A stretch of 64,000 bases of DNA. Source: Actinocatenispora thailandica. Its GTDB lineage: Bacteria; Actinomycetota; Actinomycetes; Mycobacteriales; Micromonosporaceae. A model generated the notes under the pieces. It searched no databases. It saw only the letters and a program-made list of their open reading frames with translations, and was not told where the DNA came from. The stretch lies in NCBI RefSeq assembly GCF_016865425.1, contig NZ_AP023355.1, forward strand, positions 1,052,198-1,116,197. Reading direction: 5' to 3'. Of this stretch, positions 9,063-17,140 are shown one piece after another. Position 1 is the stretch's first letter. Each line of letters opens with the position of its first letter. A program made the position numbers and the translations under genes.

Positions 9063-11131
9063 CCGCGCCACCGCCGGAGCACCGGGGTGCCGGTCCGGTC
9101 GCCGCGCGGGTACTGGGGCCGGTCGAGGTGCGGGTCGACGGCGCCGTGGTGCCGACCGGGCCGCCGAAACAGCGGGCGCTGCTGGCGTTGCTGCTGCTGT
9201 GGCCGGGTGAGCTGGTGTCGACCGGGTCGATGATCCGGGAACTGTGGGACGGGCGCCCGCCCCGGTCGGCGCCGGCCAATCTGCGCACCTACCTCGGTCG
9301 GATCCGGACCGCGCTCGGCGGCGCCCGGGACCGGTTGGTCGCCCGGCCGGACGGCCAGCTGCTGCGGCTCGACCCCGGTGAGCTGGACCTGACCCGGTTC
9401 GCGGCGGCGGCCGCCCGGGGTCGTGCCGCCGCGGCCGGCGGCGAACCGCGGGTCGCCGCCGGGTACCTCGCCGCCGCGGTCGGCCTGTGGCGGGGCCGGG
9501 TCGCCGAGGACGTACCGGCCGGCCCGGTCAGCGGCCCGCGCCGGGCACAGCTCGCCGAGGACCTGGTGGCTGCCCGTGAGGACCTGCTCGATGCCCGGTT
9601 GGCGAGCGGCGAGACCGACGGCGCGATCCGCACCCAGTTGCGCGCGCTGGTCGCGGCCGAACCGCTCCGGGAGCGCGGCTGGGCGCTGCTGTTGACCGCG
9701 CTGGCCCGAGCCGGGGACACCGCGGGCGCGCTCGACGCGTACGCCCGGGCGCGGGCCACCCTGGTCGCGGAACTCGGCATCGAACCGGGGCCCGAACTGC
9801 GCCGGCTGCACCGGGCGGTGCTCGACGGTACGGCCGTGCCAAGCCGCCCTGCCCCGCGGCCGACCGGGCTGCGCCCGGCGGTGCTGGTCGCCGGGCACCG
9901 GACCGCGGCCGACGCGGTCCCGCCGCGGGCCCCGGGTCGGCTGCCGGCCTCAGATCTGCTGGTGGTCCCGGATGGGCTGGCGGTCGGGGGCCGGCCGGCG
10001 GCTCCGGGTCGGCTGCCGGCCGCGGGTGGGCCGGCGGACCCGGAGCGGGCGGCGGGGCCGGCCGCCGGGGCCGGGGCGGGCGGCGCGGCCGGTCGCCGCG
10101 GTCGTGCCCGGCGGCTGCGGTGGTTGCCGCCGGACGCCGGCCGGTTCGTCGGCCGCACGGCCGAGCTCGACGCCCTGACCGGCGGATACCAGCGGGGCGC
10201 GGCGGTGCTCGCGGTGACCGGTGGTGCCGGCGTCGGCAAGACGGCGTTGGCCGTGCACTGGGCGCACAGGGTTGCCGGCCGGTTCCCGGGCGGTGCGCTG
10301 CACGCCGATCTGCGCGGGTACGCGCCGGGGCCGCCGGCCGATCCGGCGACGGTGCTGGCCGGCCTGCTCCGGCAGGCGGGCGCGGCGGTCGCGGACGTGC
10401 CACCGGATCTGGCCGGGCGGGCCGCGCTGTGGCGGGAACTGCTCACCGACCGGCACTGCCTGCTCGTCCTCGACAACGCCCGCGACGACGAGCAGGTCCG
10501 GGCGCTGCTGCCCGGTACCGGGGTGACCGTGGTGACCAGCCGCGATCGGTTGCCTCGGCTGGTGGTCCACGACGCGGCGCAGCGGATCGTGGTCGGCGCG
10601 CTGCCGGCAGCGGACGCGGCGGAGGTGCTGACCGCCGGGTTGTGCCCGGGCACGGTCGGCCCGGCGGAGGTGACCGCGCTGGTGTCGCTGTGCGCCGGTG
10701 TCCCGCTGGCGCTGCGGCTGGTGGCGGAGCGGCTCGGCCGGCCGGGCGCCCCGCCGGCGGTCGACCTGATCGAACGGTTGGGCCCGCCGGCCGACCGGCT
10801 CGCCGCCCTGCGGTCCGATGACGACACCGATCTGACCGCCCGGCTGTCCTGGTCCGACCGGACGCTGCCGGCACCGGCGCGGGAGCTGTTGCGACTGCTC
10901 GGCATGGCCCCCCGGGGCGGGTTCGGTGCGGTGGCCGCGGCGGCGCTGGCCGGCGTGCCGCTCGATCGGGCGGTCGAGCAGCTCGACCGGCTCGCCCGGG
11001 TGCACCTGGTCGAGGAGCGGCCGGACGGCACCTATCGGCTGCCCGAGCTGGTCGCCGGGTACGCCGCCGCGCAGCTGCGCGCGGACCCGGTGCACGCGTG
11101 GCGGCCGGCCGCCGCCGCGCTCGCCGGGTGA
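9059..11131 (+). CDS. AfsR-like regulator lacking the TPR tail
   Basis: A 690-residue regulator that starts within the stop codon of the MFS gene (ATGA overlap). Residues 1-110 are a SARP-type winged helix (AARVLGPVEVRVDGAVVPTG), about 115-260 a BTAD domain ending LGIEPGPELRRLHRAVL. Residues 265-360 are a long Ala/Gly/Pro/Arg-rich linker with imperfect repeats. The NB-ARC module follows, with P-loop GGAGVGKTAL near 388, LLVLDNARDDEQVRALLPGTG near 470 and a GVPLALRLVAERL segment. The protein stops after the winged-helix region (about 630-690) and has no TPR repeats, unlike its neighbour at 4833. Loss of the repeat sensor may mean that signal input comes from a partner, or that the protein acts constitutively. 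Target genes are not evident; the coupled exporter is the best candidate. Confidence 0.82.
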   Translation: MTAPPPEHRGAGPVAARVLGPVEVRVDGAVVPTGPPKQRALLALLLLWPGELVSTGSMIRELWDGRPPRSAPANLRTYLGRIRTALGGARDRLVARPDGQLLRLDPGELDLTRFAAAAARGRAAAAGGEPRVAAGYLAAAVGLWRGRVAEDVPAGPVSGPRRAQLAEDLVAAREDLLDARLASGETDGAIRTQLRALVAAEPLRERGWALLLTALARAGDTAGALDAYARARATLVAELGIEPGPELRRLHRAVLDGTAVPSRPAPRPTGLRPAVLVAGHRTAADAVPPRAPGRLPASDLLVVPDGLAVGGRPAAPGRLPAAGGPADPERAAGPAAGAGAGGAAGRRGRARRLRWLPPDAGRFVGRTAELDALTGGYQRGAAVLAVTGGAGVGKTALAVHWAHRVAGRFPGGALHADLRGYAPGPPADPATVLAGLLRQAGAAVADVPPDLAGRAALWRELLTDRHCLLVLDNARDDEQVRALLPGTGVTVVTSRDRLPRLVVHDAAQRIVVGALPAADAAEVLTAGLCPGTVGPAEVTALVSLCAGVPLALRLVAERLGRPGAPPAVDLIERLGPPADRLAALRSDDDTDLTARLSWSDRTLPAPARELLRLLGMAPRGGFGAVAAAALAGVPLDRAVEQLDRLARVHLVEERPDGTYRLPELVAGYAAAQLRADPVHAWRPAAAALAG

Positions 11132-11253
11132 GCCGCCCCGCGGGGCGTACCGGATCGGGCCGGGCCGGGGCGTGTGCACGGAATGTGCGGCGCCGGCAGG
11201 CCGCGTCGCTACGGTTCGATCGTCCGTCCCGTCGAGTGGAGTGGAGGCGACCG

Positions 11254-11277
11254 ATGACGCACAACTGGGTGCCGTAG
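11254..11277 (+). CDS. Possible 7-residue leader peptide MTHNWVP
   Basis: A very short reading frame, ATG to TAG, with a good ribosome site (GGAGG at 11243-11247, six bases before the ATG), in an otherwise gene-free stretch. An 8-bp hairpin begins 13 bases after the stop and a 19-bp palindrome lies about 100 bp further on. The order leader frame, hairpin, strong hairpin, gene resembles attenuation or translation-arrest leaders. The single Trp does not match a classical tryptophan attenuator. It may be chance; there is no coding evidence beyond the ribosome site. Confidence 0.3.
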   Translation: MTHNWVP

Positions 11278-11290
11278 GCACGTATCCGGC

Positions 11291-11311
11291 GGCAGCCGAC
11301 CAACGGCTGCC
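11291..11311 (+). other. Short RNA hairpin downstream of leader frame
   Basis: GGCAGCCG (11291-11298) pairs exactly with CGGCTGCC (11304-11311) across a five-base loop. It sits 13 bases after the stop codon of the seven-codon frame at 11254 and before the larger palindrome at 11381. It could be part of an attenuator or an intrinsic terminator arm; there is no U tract. Confidence 0.45.
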
Positions 11312-11380
11312 CGTCCGGGGCGGTGCGATGTGCCGGCGGTGACTCGCGTTCGGCTCCCGGCACCGGCCCGGCGATCGGCG

Positions 11381-11419
11381 CTCGGGCGCGCGCCGGCAGG
11401 CTGCCGGCGCGCGCCCGAG
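11381..11419. terminator. 19-bp perfect inverted repeat, probable terminator or attenuator
   Basis: Arms 11381-11399 (CTCGGGCGCGCGCCGGCAG) and 11401-11419 are exact reverse complements with a single base between them. The hairpin lies 250 bp after the AfsR-like stop and 180 bp before the SUFU-domain gene. It would end transcription from either side, or control entry into the SUFU gene when read with the leader frame at 11254. Confidence 0.6.
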
Positions 11420-11599
11420 TCGCGTCCGCGGCGGACACCAGGCCGGCCGGTCCCCGCGGCGGCGTCCCGGACGGCCCGCCGGACCGGGAGGTGCCAGAAT
11501 GCCGGGACGCGGCAGGCGGGCCCGGCACTCGCCGGACCGATCAGCGGGCGGCCCGCCGGGCCGCGGACAGCGGCGGGTGGCGGGCGGGGGAGGAGCACG

Positions 11600-12643
11600 A
11601 TGGCGGGCGACGAGGTACCGGGCTGGGACGCGATCGACGGCGCGCTGGCGCGGCTGTACGGCGACGCGGAACCGCGGCACTACGGCACGCTGGTCAAGTG
11701 GCGGCTCGGCGGGCCGGACCCGCTGGACGGCATCAGCGCGTACCCGCGGGCCGATCCGGTGCCGCACTGGCACCTGGTCAGCTACGGGATGACCGAGCTG
11801 TACGAGAAGGAGTCCAGCAACGCCGACGAGTCCGGCTGGGGTTTCGAGTTCACCTTCCGGGTGGCGCGCGGGAGCGCCGAGACCGAGCCGCCGGCCTGGG
11901 CGCTGAACGTGCTGCAGAACCTGGCCCGCTACGTCTTCAAGTCCGGCAACTGGTTCGAGCCCGGGCACCACCTGAACCTCAACGGGCCGATCGCGCTGGA
12001 CCGTCCGGACACGCTGATCCGGGCCGTGGCGTTCGTCGAGGATCCGGAGCTGCCCGCGATCGACACGCCGCACGGGCGGGTGCGGTTCCTGCAGCTGGTC
12101 GGGCTGACCCTGGACGAGCTGACGGCCGCCGAGCTGTGGCGGGTCTCGTCGTTCCTCGACCTGCTCGGGCCCCGGCTGCCGTCGTACGTCACCGACCTGG
12201 ACCGGCCGAGCGCGCTGGACGATCCGGCGACCGCCGCGGCGGCCGCGGCCGGCAGCGACCGGGACGGCTCGTTCACCGGCAGCGAGTACCTGGAGGTGGG
12301 TGCCTGCTCGGTGGCGGCCGGGGTGGCGACGCTGACGATCGGTGCGATCGCCGCCGACACGCTGCGCCGGATGATCCCGGCCCGGCTCGGCCACGGCCGG
12401 CCGCTTGTTCTGCACGGCCCCGGGCAGCCGATCCGGCTGGAACCCGGTGTGTCGTTCGGGATCGACGTCGACGACGCGACGCTGGTCCTGACGTTGCCGC
12501 CGGCGGCGGTCACCGGACTCGCCGGCGTGCTGCGGCCGGTCGCCGGTGACCACCCGGTGCCGGGTTTTCCGCTGACCGTGCACGTCGAACGGTCCGAGAT
12601 CCGCAGCGCCACCTCGGGCGAGGTCGTCCGGACCATCGGCTGA
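11600..12643 (+). CDS. Suppressor-of-fused (SUFU) domain protein
   Basis: A 347-residue cytoplasmic protein. Residues 1-180 match the SUFU domain: GWDAIDGALARLYGDAEPRHYGT at the start, HWHLVSYGMTELY with the conserved SYGMTELY core near residue 60, then GWGFEFTFRVAR and GNWFEPGHHLNL. This fold is used in animals to bind Gli factors, but in bacteria it appears in stand-alone proteins of unknown role, some thought to be immunity-like partners of polymorphic toxins. Residues 200-347 form a second conserved-looking region not recognised. The ATG is set by a strong GGGGGAGGAG ribosome site. The gene stands alone on the plus strand; the next gene is convergent and only 16 bp away. No toxin gene is adjacent, so the function stays open. 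Confidence 0.75.
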   Translation: MAGDEVPGWDAIDGALARLYGDAEPRHYGTLVKWRLGGPDPLDGISAYPRADPVPHWHLVSYGMTELYEKESSNADESGWGFEFTFRVARGSAETEPPAWALNVLQNLARYVFKSGNWFEPGHHLNLNGPIALDRPDTLIRAVAFVEDPELPAIDTPHGRVRFLQLVGLTLDELTAAELWRVSSFLDLLGPRLPSYVTDLDRPSALDDPATAAAAAAGSDRDGSFTGSEYLEVGACSVAAGVATLTIGAIAADTLRRMIPARLGHGRPLVLHGPGQPIRLEPGVSFGIDVDDATLVLTLPPAAVTGLAGVLRPVAGDHPVPGFPLTVHVERSEIRSATSGEVVRTIG

Positions 12644-12659
12644 CCGTCGGCGCCGCGGG

Positions 12660-13253
12660 TCAGGCGGCGAACCGGCCGTCGAGGTCGGCGGTGCCGAGCA
12701 CGGCGGCCTGGTGCGGGAAGATCTGCTCGGTCAGGAACCGGTGCACGTCCGGGTTGCGGTCGGCGGTGGCGTCGGCGAGGACCAGCACCCGGAAGTCACG
12801 GTCGTGCGCGTCCCGCACCGTCGAGAGCATCACACCGCTGGTGCTGATGCCGGCGAGTACCAGCGTGTCGACGTCCCGGTCGCGCAGCTGTCGGTGCAGG
12901 TCGGTGGTGCCGAACGCGCCGACCCGGGTCTTCCGGACGACGATGTCGTTCGGTTGCGGCGCAAGGCTTTCGTGTACCTGGGTGGCCGGGGCGTCGGCGT
13001 GCATCTGGTCGCCGTAGTGGCGGGCCGCGGCGGCCATCGGGCTGTGCGCGGGGATCGCGGCGAGGTCGGCGTCGGTGAACCCGACCCGCACGTACCCGAC
13101 GTGCGCGCCGTGCCGGCGGGCGGTGTCGATCGCCTGCCGGGCCCGTCCGAGCAGGGCCTCGGCGTCGGGTGTGGCGGCGAGCACCGCCGGCTGGTAGTCC
13201 ATCACGAGCAGGGCGGTGTGCCGTGGGTCGATCGTGGGCAACGAGTCGGTCAT
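12660..13253 (-). CDS. Isochorismatase-fold hydrolase without the catalytic cysteine
   Basis: A 197-residue protein of the isochorismatase-like family. The conserved Asp is D19 (LLVMDYQPAV) and Lys is K108 (VVRKTRVGAF). The third position, normally Cys in the nicotinamidase-type G-x-x-T-x-x-C-V motif, is V141 here (GISTSGVMLSTVRDA), as in a common actinobacterial subgroup and in true isochorismatases. It therefore should not act by the thioester mechanism of nicotinamidases; a hydrolase of another kind, or a binding protein, is more likely. The ATG at 13253 has a GAAGGAAC ribosome site. It is divergent from a MarR regulator 129 bp away, which probably controls it; such pairs often respond to phenolics or redox stress. 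Confidence 0.78.
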   Translation of the reverse strand: MTDSLPTIDPRHTALLVMDYQPAVLAATPDAEALLGRARQAIDTARRHGAHVGYVRVGFTDADLAAIPAHSPMAAAARHYGDQMHADAPATQVHESLAPQPNDIVVRKTRVGAFGTTDLHRQLRDRDVDTLVLAGISTSGVMLSTVRDAHDRDFRVLVLADATADRNPDVHRFLTEQIFPHQAAVLGTADLDGRFAA

Positions 13254-13330
13254 CGTGTTCCTTCGGGACGCGTCGGTACGGGTGGCCGCGCGGCTAGGCT
13301 CCTGCTGTCGGCTGCTCCGCGCGGTGGTAC

Positions 13331-13375
13331 TTGCAGGTAAACTGTGTAGCTGGAACTGAGTATATCAACGAAGGA
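13331..13375. promoter_or_regulatory. AT-rich divergent promoter with direct repeats, candidate MarR site
   Basis: The space between the hydrolase and MarR genes contains a low-GC patch with two copies of AACTGNGTA (13340-13348 and 13354-13362), 14 bp apart, followed by TATATC. A TTGCAG -35-like element begins at 13331. Direct repeats are not the usual palindromic MarR site, so the assignment is tentative. GAAGGA at 13370-13375 is the ribosome site of the MarR gene. Confidence 0.4.
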
Positions 13376-13382
13376 TCTGCCC

Positions 13383-13838
13383 ATGGCATCGTCGCCCGAC
13401 CGGGAGCCCGCCACCTCGCCGGCCGCGACCGCCGCGGCCCGGGACCTCGTCGTCCTGTTTCGCCGGTTGCGCACCCGGATGCGCGCCGTACCGACCGAGG
13501 GGCTCACCCCGTCGCAGACCTCGGTTCTGATCCGGCTCGGCAAGGACGGCGCCTCGTCCACCACCGTGCTCGCCGCCGCCGAGGGCGTCCGGCCGCAGTC
13601 GATGACGGTGATCCTCAACGCACTCGACGCGCAGGGGCTGATCGAACGGCGGCCCGATCCGGAGGACGGCCGGCGCCAGATCATCACGCTCAGCGCGGCC
13701 GGGCAGGCGCAGGTGGCGAGCGGGCGGCAGGGCCGGCACGCCTGGCTCGCTCAGGAACTCGACCGCGAACTCACCGCCGACCAGCTGGCACGGATCAACG
13801 ACGCGATCGCCCTGCTGCGCCGCGTCGTCGGCGAGTAG
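13383..13838 (+). CDS. MarR-family transcriptional regulator
   Basis: A 151-residue winged-helix repressor. Helices 1-2 lead to the reading head LAAAEGVRPQSMTVILNALDAQGLIERR (about 65-92) and the wing RPDPEDGRRQIITLSAAGQAQV, the classic DxRxx-type wing. C-terminal helices (about 120-150) give the dimer interface. MarR proteins are usually released from DNA by phenolic ligands or by cysteine oxidation; no cysteine is present, so ligand binding is the likelier trigger. The gene is divergent from the isochorismatase-fold hydrolase and shares its AT-rich promoter region, so autoregulation and control of that gene are inferred. A hairpin at 13861 follows the stop. Confidence 0.88.
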   Translation: MASSPDREPATSPAATAAARDLVVLFRRLRTRMRAVPTEGLTPSQTSVLIRLGKDGASSTTVLAAAEGVRPQSMTVILNALDAQGLIERRPDPEDGRRQIITLSAAGQAQVASGRQGRHAWLAQELDRELTADQLARINDAIALLRRVVGE

Positions 13839-13860
13839 CTCCGCCGACGGCGCACGGCCG

Positions 13861-13884
13861 AGCCGGCAACCGATGCTGCCGGCT
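13861..13884. terminator. Bidirectional hairpin between convergent genes
   Basis: AGCCGGCA (13861-13868) pairs exactly with TGCCGGCT (13877-13884) over an eight-base loop, placed between the convergent MarR gene and the HTH gene that ends at 13915. It may stop transcription from both sides. Confidence 0.5.
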
Positions 13885-13914
13885 GGCGCCCTGGTCGTCG
13901 GCCGGGCGACGCGG

Positions 13915-14355
13915 CTACTCGGACGGCCCGGGGTCGGCGATGCGGCCGGCGAGCCGCTCGTAGCGCTGGCGGGCGGCCTGCGGGGTGCCCAGGCCGAGCC
14001 CGAACGCGATCTGCGCCCAGGTCAGGCCGCGACCGCGGGCCATTGCGAGCAGCCCACCCTCCAACTCGTCCAGCTCCGAGCGGACCAGCGGAACCAGGCT
14101 CAACGCGGCAGTGATGTCCGCCTGGTCGACCTCCGGTTCGTCGCCGTCGGTCAGTGCGGCGCCGCTGAGCAGGAACGACACCAGCCGCACCGCCTCGTGT
14201 GGCGCAAGCATCGACGGGTGCACCTGGCGGGCGCGCTGCGCGTCGGTGGCTGCGTGCCGCTCGCCGATGCGCAGCAGCGCCGCGTGCACCCGCTCGGCGC
14301 GAGCGCGGCTCGGTTCGGGGGCAACGAACGGGTCGGGGGAGCTGGGACTCGACAT
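13915..14355 (-). CDS. Small HTH-type DNA-binding protein
   Basis: A 146-residue protein of a type common in actinomycetes. The N-terminal half is acidic and helical (HPSMLAPHEAVRLVSFLLSGAALTDGDEPEVDQADITAALSLV, given here only as its overall character); the C-terminal segment LTWAQIAFGLGLGTPQAARQRYERL (about 112-136) has the W-x-x-I-A-x-x-L-G pattern of a sigma-region-4-like or homeodomain-like HTH in which Trp packs under the first helix. An in-frame TTG exists 36 bases upstream, but ATG 14355 is preferred because the TTG falls inside a TTGACA promoter-like element. Function unknown; probably a transcription factor or DNA-binding accessory. No partner gene is adjacent. Confidence 0.65.
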   Translation of the reverse strand: MSSPSSPDPFVAPEPSRARAERVHAALLRIGERHAATDAQRARQVHPSMLAPHEAVRLVSFLLSGAALTDGDEPEVDQADITAALSLVPLVRSELDELEGGLLAMARGRGLTWAQIAFGLGLGTPQAARQRYERLAGRIADPGPSE

Positions 14356-14413
14356 GCCACCAGCCTGCCTCGGGCGAGCGCCAGTTGTCAACGAGTTGTT
14401 TTCAACGGAGTGT

Positions 14414-15160
14414 TCAAGCCGGCTTCGGCGGGCCGAAGCGGACCGAGACGCCTGGCGACCAGAGCACGCTCACCGGGTCGGCTGCGGCGTCCGCCAGGCC
14501 GCTCGCCGTGACCAGCCCGCTGTCCCGGTCGAGCAGCTCCGCGCGGTGCAGTGGCCAGCTCTGGTGGATGTTCGGCAGGTACCAGGTGCGGCCGGCGAGG
14601 CGGGTGTGCAGGCCCCACCGTGCCGTCAGGAACGTCTCGGTCGCGCTCGGCGTCGCGATCCGCGCGCCGGGCCGTACCGCCAGCAGGTCCCGGACACCGC
14701 GGCCCGGCCACCGGGTACGGGACAGGTACCGCACGGTGCCGCCCGGCTCCCGCCGCAGCCGCATCGCCGCCCACCGGTACGGCAGCCGCGCCGCACACCG
14801 GCCGACCAGGGCCGGCAGCAGTCGGGCCGCGTCCAGGGACAGGAACACCACGCCGCGCCGGCCTCGACCGTCCACGGAGTACACCCGGACGTTCGTCTCG
14901 GCGAACGTGCCGAGGTAGGGCACCGGCAGCCGAGGCGGCCCCACCCGCACCATCCGGAACGCCACCAGCCCCAGGTACGTGCGCCCCTCGTGCAGGTCCG
15001 GCCGCAGCCCGGCCGGCAGCAACGGCGCGACCGCAGCCGGCGACACCGCCCAGTGCAGGAACGTCACCTCCCGCCAGTCCTGCGCCAGGACGGCGACCGG
15101 TACCGGCCGGGGAGCGGTGGCGGTGACCGGCTCGGCGTCGGAGCCCACGGGCGCATCCAT
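14414..15160 (-). CDS. DUF2071 (YqjF-like) family protein
   Basis: A 248-residue protein with the DUF2071 pattern: QDWREVTFLHWAVSPAAVAPLLPAGLRPD at residues 27-55 (the W-x-x-x-x-F-x-H-W core), GRTYLGLVAFRM, then FAETNVRVYSVDGRGRRGVVFLSLDA. The fold is acetoacetate-decarboxylase-like, but no lysine-based active site is obvious and the family has no established activity. The ATG at 15160 follows a short AGGAT ribosome-like site. The gene lies downstream of the TIGR03086-type gene on the same strand, separated by a GC hairpin at 15191, so cotranscription is doubtful. Confidence 0.75.
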   Translation of the reverse strand: MDAPVGSDAEPVTATAPRPVPVAVLAQDWREVTFLHWAVSPAAVAPLLPAGLRPDLHEGRTYLGLVAFRMVRVGPPRLPVPYLGTFAETNVRVYSVDGRGRRGVVFLSLDAARLLPALVGRCAARLPYRWAAMRLRREPGGTVRYLSRTRWPGRGVRDLLAVRPGARIATPSATETFLTARWGLHTRLAGRTWYLPNIHQSWPLHRAELLDRDSGLVTASGLADAAADPVSVLWSPGVSVRFGPPKPA

Positions 15161-15190
15161 GCCGACGATCCTGACACCGTCGCGGGTGCC

Positions 15191-15214
15191 CGGTCCGGCC
15201 GCCGGGCCGGACCG
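15191..15214. terminator. 10-bp GC hairpin between two minus-strand genes
   Basis: CGGTCCGGCC (15191-15200) and GGCCGGACCG (15205-15214) are exact complements around a GCCG loop, 20 bp downstream of the stop codon of the gene at 15235. It is a likely terminator for that gene. Confidence 0.55.
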
Positions 15215-15234
15215 CCGGCGGTACCGGCGCCGCG

Positions 15235-15804
15235 TCAGAGCCGTCGGTGGCCGAGCAGCCGGGCCAGCCGCTCGGTGGCCGGGATCGTCGCGTCGCTGTC
15301 CACCGGCTCGTCGTACATCACGCCGCGCAGCCGGTCCGGCACCACGTCGGGAGCGAGCGCCAGGCATCGCTGCGCCACCGGCTCCAGCGCGTCGGCGGGC
15401 TGCCCGGTCGCGACCGCCAGGTCCCAGCCGTGCGTGAGGGTCTCCACGGTGAAGCCGCGAACGGCGTCGAGCGCACTGCACCGCCCCCACGGCGCGGTGA
15501 CCGGCTGCTGTCCGGTCCGCCGCGACCAGGCCGGCCCGAGCCGTGCCGCCAGCCGGGCGTACTCCGCGGCGAGTTCGGCGTCCGGCACGTCGGTCACCAC
15601 GTGCGGCACGCCCCGGGTCGACGTCCCGTCCGCGGTGCCGAGGCCGCGCCGCGCCGTCCCGACCAGATGTCCCAGCAGCGCCCGCACGGTGAACTCGGTG
15701 CAGGGGGTCGGCCGGCCCAGCTGCTCCGCCGCAGTCTGGGCCATCAGCCTGGCCACCCAGTCCAGGGCGGCCACGTAGTCCTGCCGCTGTTGCTCGTAGG
15801 TCAC
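15235..15804 (-). CDS. TIGR03086-type metal-binding protein (mycothiol-dependent MPI/DinB superfamily)
   Basis: A 189-residue protein of the four-helix DinB-like superfamily used by mycothiol-dependent enzymes of actinobacteria. Recognisable parts are LDWVARLMAQTAA at the N terminus, PTPCTEFTVRALLGHLVGTARRG (about 33-55, with the metal-ligand His of the first helix pair), and FTVETLTHGWDLAVATGQP (about 118-136), where HGWDL supplies another conserved His. TIGR03086 members are annotated as metal-binding proteins with no proven reaction; mycothiol S-transfer or isomerisation is a reasonable guess. The GTG at 15804 begins VTYEQQRQDYVAALDWV, as expected for the family length. A GC hairpin follows its stop. 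Confidence 0.78.
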   Translation of the reverse strand: MTYEQQRQDYVAALDWVARLMAQTAAEQLGRPTPCTEFTVRALLGHLVGTARRGLGTADGTSTRGVPHVVTDVPDAELAAEYARLAARLGPAWSRRTGQQPVTAPWGRCSALDAVRGFTVETLTHGWDLAVATGQPADALEPVAQRCLALAPDVVPDRLRGVMYDEPVDSDATIPATERLARLLGHRRL

Positions 15805-15991
15805 GGTTGCCGAGCCTAGCCACGGTCGGTGGGGCGCGTCCTTCGCAGGTTCCCGGTGGGCGGGCCGCGAGCGGCGAGGGTGACGGCGCGCGGCGGCCCG
15901 GCGGCGAGCTGTCACGGCGAGCGGCGACCGGGCGTCGAGGGGTGGCCGCGGATGGCGACGACAAGGTTCGCGGGCGGCGGCGATCCGCCGG

Positions 15992-17011
15992 TCAGGCCGG
16001 GATCCGGTCGGGTGCCACTGCGGGCCGGCGGCGGGACAGCGCGGCCAGCAACGCGACGCTGGCGGCGGCCAGCACGACCAGGCCGATCCGGTCCACCGGT
16101 TGGTGCACGACGGCGACCGCGCCGAACATCGAGTGCGCCGCGAGCGCGCCACCGAGCAGCCAGATCCGGTGCCGGTCGGACCAGGAACCGGCTCCCGACC
16201 AGCGGACGATCGCCGCGCCGGTGCCGATCGCGAGCACCGCCGCCGCGGCCATCGGTACCAGCACCCACGCGCCGTGCGTGAACGCCGGTTGGGTGGCGTC
16301 CCCGATCGGGAAGGACAGGACCAGGAACCCGCCGGTGGCGATCGCGCCGACCGCGCCGACCAGCCACGGTCGTGGCGCGCCAACGGAAGAACCGACCGGG
16401 GTACGGCGGGGCGCGCGCCGGGGCAGCACCGCGAGGCCGAGGACGGCGAGCACCGCGACGGCGAGCACGCAACCGGCCAGTACCCAGGCCGGCGCCTGAT
16501 AGCCGGGATCCTGGCTGGGCGGCACCGTCGCGCGCAGCAGCGCCACGCCGAGCAAGGCCCCGGCCCCGATCCCGGCCAGGCCGCAGCGGCGCAGGTACGG
16601 GCGGTCCCGCAGGGCGGGGAACAGCAGGTCGGTGAGGGCGATCGGGATCAGCACGCTGAACACCACGTGATAGACGACGTTCATCTCCCAGTACGCGGTG
16701 TTGAAGCCGAACAGCCGCGGCGCCATCCGGGCCGCGCCGTACAGGTGCGGGCTGGTCAGCGCCTGCAACCCGATGCCGTCCTCGACGAGTTCGTACGCCA
16801 CCCCGAGCAGGACCAGGCTGGGCCACCCACCGCCGCAGCGACGTACCACTTCCCGGATCAGCAGCACCCCGAACCCGTAGATCGGCAGCCACAGCAGGAG
16901 CAGGAACGCGAAGTGGATCGGCGTACTGCCCAGCGCCAGCTCGGCGACCAGCGGCGTGAGGACGATCAGTGTCAGCGCGGCCCGCTTGCGGCCCGGTGGG
17001 TGGTACGTCAC
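15992..17011 (-). CDS. Integral membrane protein of unknown function
   Basis: A 339-residue protein with about nine hydrophobic helices, beginning LIVLTPLVAELALGSTPIHF near residue 15. Charged loops include IREVVRRCGG and YELVEDGIG, the latter with acidic residues at a membrane boundary. I do not recognise a named family; the pattern resembles uncharacterised actinobacterial membrane proteins next to DesK-type two-component systems. The GTG start at 17011 is supported by GAAGGGGGC upstream. It is divergent from a histidine kinase, and two repeated CGAC-NTTC-GTCG elements lie between them, so it is the best candidate target of that system. It may sense or respond to envelope stress, but this is inference from position. 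Confidence 0.6.
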   Translation of the reverse strand: MTYHPPGRKRAALTLIVLTPLVAELALGSTPIHFAFLLLLWLPIYGFGVLLIREVVRRCGGGWPSLVLLGVAYELVEDGIGLQALTSPHLYGAARMAPRLFGFNTAYWEMNVVYHVVFSVLIPIALTDLLFPALRDRPYLRRCGLAGIGAGALLGVALLRATVPPSQDPGYQAPAWVLAGCVLAVAVLAVLGLAVLPRRAPRRTPVGSSVGAPRPWLVGAVGAIATGGFLVLSFPIGDATQPAFTHGAWVLVPMAAAAVLAIGTGAAIVRWSGAGSWSDRHRIWLLGGALAAHSMFGAVAVVHQPVDRIGLVVLAAASVALLAALSRRRPAVAPDRIPA

Positions 17012-17140
17012 GGCTGCCCCCTTCGGCGGCCGGCCGGCGGCCGGCGATCGGTACCGATACCAGCAGCCGGGGCGGCTTCGGGACCAGCGGAGATGGTCTG
17101 GTTCCGGGCCGCCGAACGGCTGCTGGCCGGCGCCGAGCCG

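Larger units (their letters stand above)
11132..11599. other. 468-bp intergenic region
   Basis: Apart from the short leader-like frame (11254-11277) and two hairpins (11291-11311 and 11381-11419), I see no convincing gene here. Longer open frames in the region are continuous with neighbouring frames, lack ribosome sites and encode low-complexity Arg/Ala/Pro protein. A ribosome site for the next gene (GGGGGAGGAG) lies at its right end. Confidence 0.5.

Noticed and set aside
11254-11277. Tryptophan-operon attenuator
   Set aside because: Only one Trp codon is present and no trp gene follows; the SUFU-domain gene is unrelated.
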